Source: Anaerolineales bacterium (GTDB taxonomy: Bacteria > Chloroflexota > Anaerolineae > Anaerolineales > Villigracilaceae). From it: DNA of 43,865 nt. A model generated the notes under the pieces. The model did not search any database. It had not been told where the DNA came from and saw only the letters and a program-made list of their open reading frames with translations. The DNA is taken from assembly GCA_013140605.1 (NCBI GenBank), contig JABFSL010000070.1, positions 1-43,865 of the forward strand, written 5' to 3'. This document shows positions 41,457 through 43,865 of this stretch, piece after piece; within the stretch, counting starts at the first letter, position 1; every line of letters starts with the position of its first letter. A program made the position numbers and the translations under genes.

Positions 41457-43865
41457 ATGAACAACCCGTCCAATCAACCCATACAAGAAGAACGCCGTCG
41501 AAGGAATATCCTGACGATCAGTCTGATCACAGGGATTATATTCACAGTCGTTGCGGCGATCTCCGGGTATGTTGGGTATTCTGACAACGGCATCAAAGGA
41601 TTATTTGGCCTTGGGATCACAGGCGCGGTGGCGATTGCTGCTTTTATCAGCACGTATCGAAGCCGTCAGGGTCGTCCATATCAGGGAATTGCAATTTTAA
41701 TTGGGACTATATTCGTACTGGGGCTTACGATCCCATTTATAGTACATGGACAGGGTCTGGCGCTTGGGTTGATGGTTGGAATTGTTGTCGCCGGAATTTC
41801 GTCTGCCACACTGCCGCCCACATGGGCAACACGGGCAATCATCGGTGGTTTTATTATTACCACTATTATTACAGCCACCGATCTGTTCCTGCCAGATTTG
41901 GGGTTACCCACCAATCCCGCCACAACAAACTCGATCGCTGTTGTCACATCGCTCTTGTACGTTTTCTTCATCCTCAGACGGTTTAACTCCTACGCACTTC
42001 GAACAAAAATTATTATTGCCTTCATCCTTGTGACCATCATCCCCCTGATTGCGCTTGGTTTTTTTAACACCAGATCCTCTTCTCAATCTCTCCAAAACCA
42101 AAATAAGGCTCAACTAACAACACTCGCACATGTTGTCGCAGACACCGTTGACGGTTTTATTATTAATCAACTTGATTCCATACGGGCCGATTCAAAACAA
42201 TTGGCGTTGAGTTCCTATTTGGATCTACCATCGCGATCACGCGCCAATAGCACAGAAGAAAACAATGCCCGCCTTGTACTGCTCGCCCTAACACGCAAAG
42301 ACCCCGTTTTTATTCACTCCATTGGAATACTGGATAAAAACGGGGTAAATATCCTTGACACGCTCGATGAACACAACGGCCAAAACGAGGGGACCCAAAC
42401 GTATTTCAAGCGACCATTCCAAAATGGTCTTCCATATGCGTCGAATGTTGTTTTTCATGATGATACAGATATCTACTTTAGCTCACCCATTTTTAGTCAA
42501 AACGGCACCATTGTCGGCGTTTTGCGGGTCGAGTACTACACAACAGTTATCCAATCCATTGTTCGATCCATAGATACTGGAAATTCCGGTACGATCATCT
42601 TGCTGGCAGATTCAAAAACGTATTTACGAGTAGGCTACACCGGCAATCGCGATGAATTATTAAAGTCATTCAAAAATTTCAATGATTTGGAATTAAGCGT
42701 TATGCAATTGGAGGAACGTCTGCCCCCAGGGTCAAGAGATATTGCCGTGGAAGGCGCAAATGACATAATGGTTGAAGGTATTGATAATTTACAACAACAA
42801 TCGTTTTTTGAAGCCTTTTCAGATTCGCTCGGTTCCAACACCATCAATACCGGGGCGTTCCTTAAAACACAACCATGGGTTGCAATCATACGTCAATCCA
42901 CAAATTTATATTTGAAGCCGGTTTCAGAACAAAACAGAACGAATATTTTGATCTCAATGGCGCTGATCGTTCTTAGCGTTGGGGCTGGTTTTTTCGCCTC
43001 ACAAATTTTGACATCCCCGCTTGTTTCGCTTTCCAAAGTGGCCGAAAAAATCGCAACCGGCGATCTGACCGCCCGCGCAAACGCAACTTCAGAGGACGAG
43101 ATCGGCACGCTCTCGACATCCTTCAACCGCATGACGGAAGAACTGTATCAAACCGTAAACAGTCTGGAACTACGCGTAGTGGAACGCACAACAGATCTTG
43201 AAGTGGCTCGCCAACAAAGCGAAAAGCGAGCCAATGAACTTCAATCAATCGGTGAAATCTCAAAAATCATTGCCAGCGAACAAAAGCTTATAACACTGCT
43301 CCCATTAATTACGCGGCTTGTCAGTGAAAACTTTGGCTTCTATCACACTGGAATTTTTCTGATCAATGAGACAAAGCAATTCGCCGTGCTGCAAGCCGCA
43401 AATAGTGAAGGCGGGAAGGTCATGCTGGCGCGCGAACATAAACTCGAAGTTGGCGCGACCGGTATTGTGGGCTACGTCGCTAAATTTGGAACCCCCCGCA
43501 TCGCGCTGGACGTTGGGCTGGATGCTGTTTACTTCAACAATCCCGACCTGCCAAATACACGCTCCGAAATGGCCCTGCCTCTCAAAGTTCACGATGAAAC
43601 CATTGGCATACTTGATGTACAAAGCGAAAGACCCGGCGCCTTCAACGACAATAATGTAAAAACGCTCAGCATTCTGGCAGACCAGATATCCATTGCAATC
43701 GAAAACGCGCGACTGTTTACGCAGACCCAGCAAGCGTTGATGGAAGCCCAGTCCCTTTATCGCCAAAATTTACAGGACAGCTGGCTGACTTTCAGCCGCG
43801 ATGAAACTTCGATTGGATATCAGCAAAGCCTCAGCGGCGGCAGGAAATTAACCGCGCCAATAGAC
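41457..43865 (+). CDS. Receptor 9 (cut by window end): membrane domain, dCache, HAMP and GAF
   Basis: The frame stays open for 803 codons to the last base, so the gene continues outside. It starts MNNPSNQPIQEE and has about six membrane helices in residues 20-180. A further helix (about 184-205) leads to an outside dCache-like domain, a second membrane helix (about 495-515) and a HAMP domain. A coiled coil (LRVVERTTDLEVA) enters GAF 1 with RIALDVGLDAVYFNNPDLP, and the degenerate GAF 2 has just begun at the window end. It thus joins both input types of the array in one chain. The output end is unknown and is the natural place to look for a kinase. Confidence 0.85.
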   Translation, partial: MNNPSNQPIQEERRRRNILTISLITGIIFTVVAAISGYVGYSDNGIKGLFGLGITGAVAIAAFISTYRSRQGRPYQGIAILIGTIFVLGLTIPFIVHGQGLALGLMVGIVVAGISSATLPPTWATRAIIGGFIITTIITATDLFLPDLGLPTNPATTNSIAVVTSLLYVFFILRRFNSYALRTKIIIAFILVTIIPLIALGFFNTRSSSQSLQNQNKAQLTTLAHVVADTVDGFIINQLDSIRADSKQLALSSYLDLPSRSRANSTEENNARLVLLALTRKDPVFIHSIGILDKNGVNILDTLDEHNGQNEGTQTYFKRPFQNGLPYASNVVFHDDTDIYFSSPIFSQNGTIVGVLRVEYYTTVIQSIVRSIDTGNSGTIILLADSKTYLRVGYTGNRDELLKSFKNFNDLELSVMQLEERLPPGSRDIAVEGANDIMVEGIDNLQQQSFFEAFSDSLGSNTINTGAFLKTQPWVAIIRQSTNLYLKPVSEQNRTNILISMALIVLSVGAGFFASQILTSPLVSLSKVAEKIATGDLTARANATSEDEIGTLSTSFNRMTEELYQTVNSLELRVVERTTDLEVARQQSEKRANELQSIGEISKIIASEQKLITLLPLITRLVSENFGFYHTGIFLINETKQFAVLQAANSEGGKVMLAREHKLEVGATGIVGYVAKFGTPRIALDVGLDAVYFNNPDLPNTRSEMALPLKVHDETIGILDVQSERPGAFNDNNVKTLSILADQISIAIENARLFTQTQQALMEAQSLYRQNLQDSWLTFSRDETSIGYQQSLSGGRKLTAPID

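Noticed and set aside
1-43865. CRISPR array, transposase or rRNA genes
   Set aside because: No regularly spaced direct repeats, no DDE or Y1 transposase frame and no rRNA-like sequence were found.

Overview
The window reads as a chromosomal segment of a Chloroflexota bacterium, most likely class Anaerolineae. This is an inference. It rests on the multi-GAF membrane sensors with 6-TM or dCache inputs, a Ser/Thr kinase with a Thr/Pro-rich 'TATPT' extracellular stalk, leaderless-looking genes and moderate GC. No rRNA or other marker confirms it. One tRNA gene (Gly, CCC) is present. No CRISPR array or transposase was seen.

Layout. (1) 1-6084: a dicluster ferredoxin; a minus-strand operon of a carnitine-acyltransferase-like protein and a transmembrane Ser/Thr kinase; a class IV aminotransferase; a 60-aa unknown. 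(2) 6086-8979: an accessory island on the minus strand, with a tyrosine recombinase, a GIY-YIG-like protein and a second recombinase that has lost two catalytic residues, followed by a 25-aa lysine-rich mini-gene. (3) 9063-14715: a glycerol/amino-acid uptake cluster on the minus strand (APC permease, glycerol kinase, and a fused GlpA-like / BFD [2Fe-2S] / pyridine-nucleotide oxidoreductase), interrupted by a palindromic repeat. (4) 14956-22678: a radical SAM DNA-repair-type protein, a KAS III-like enzyme, a membrane-anchored lipase-like hydrolase, a SET-domain protein, a conserved unknown, a HAD phosphatase, a polyprenyl synthetase and tRNA-Gly. (5) 22791-43865 (runs off the end): a plus-strand array of about 21 kb, with two stand-alone receiver proteins, eight complete and one cut-off multi-GAF membrane receptors, and one lipoprotein substrate-binding protein. 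Most junctions overlap or lie within 40 nt; one gap is 119 nt.

The last block is the most unusual part. Its receptors have three kinds of input module: dCache plus HAMP, a 6-TM membrane domain, or both in one protein. All pass through a coiled coil ending in an 'RT.EL'-like motif into GAF domains. The eight complete receptors then end in the same ~45-residue tail, which looks like the first half of another GAF. None carries a visible histidine-kinase, GGDEF, cyclase, phosphatase or DNA-binding output. The only signalling partners encoded here are the two receivers, and the only solute binder is an NMT1/THI5-type lipoprotein without its permease or ATPase. I infer a multi-receptor assembly whose kinase is supplied in trans or lies beyond the window end.
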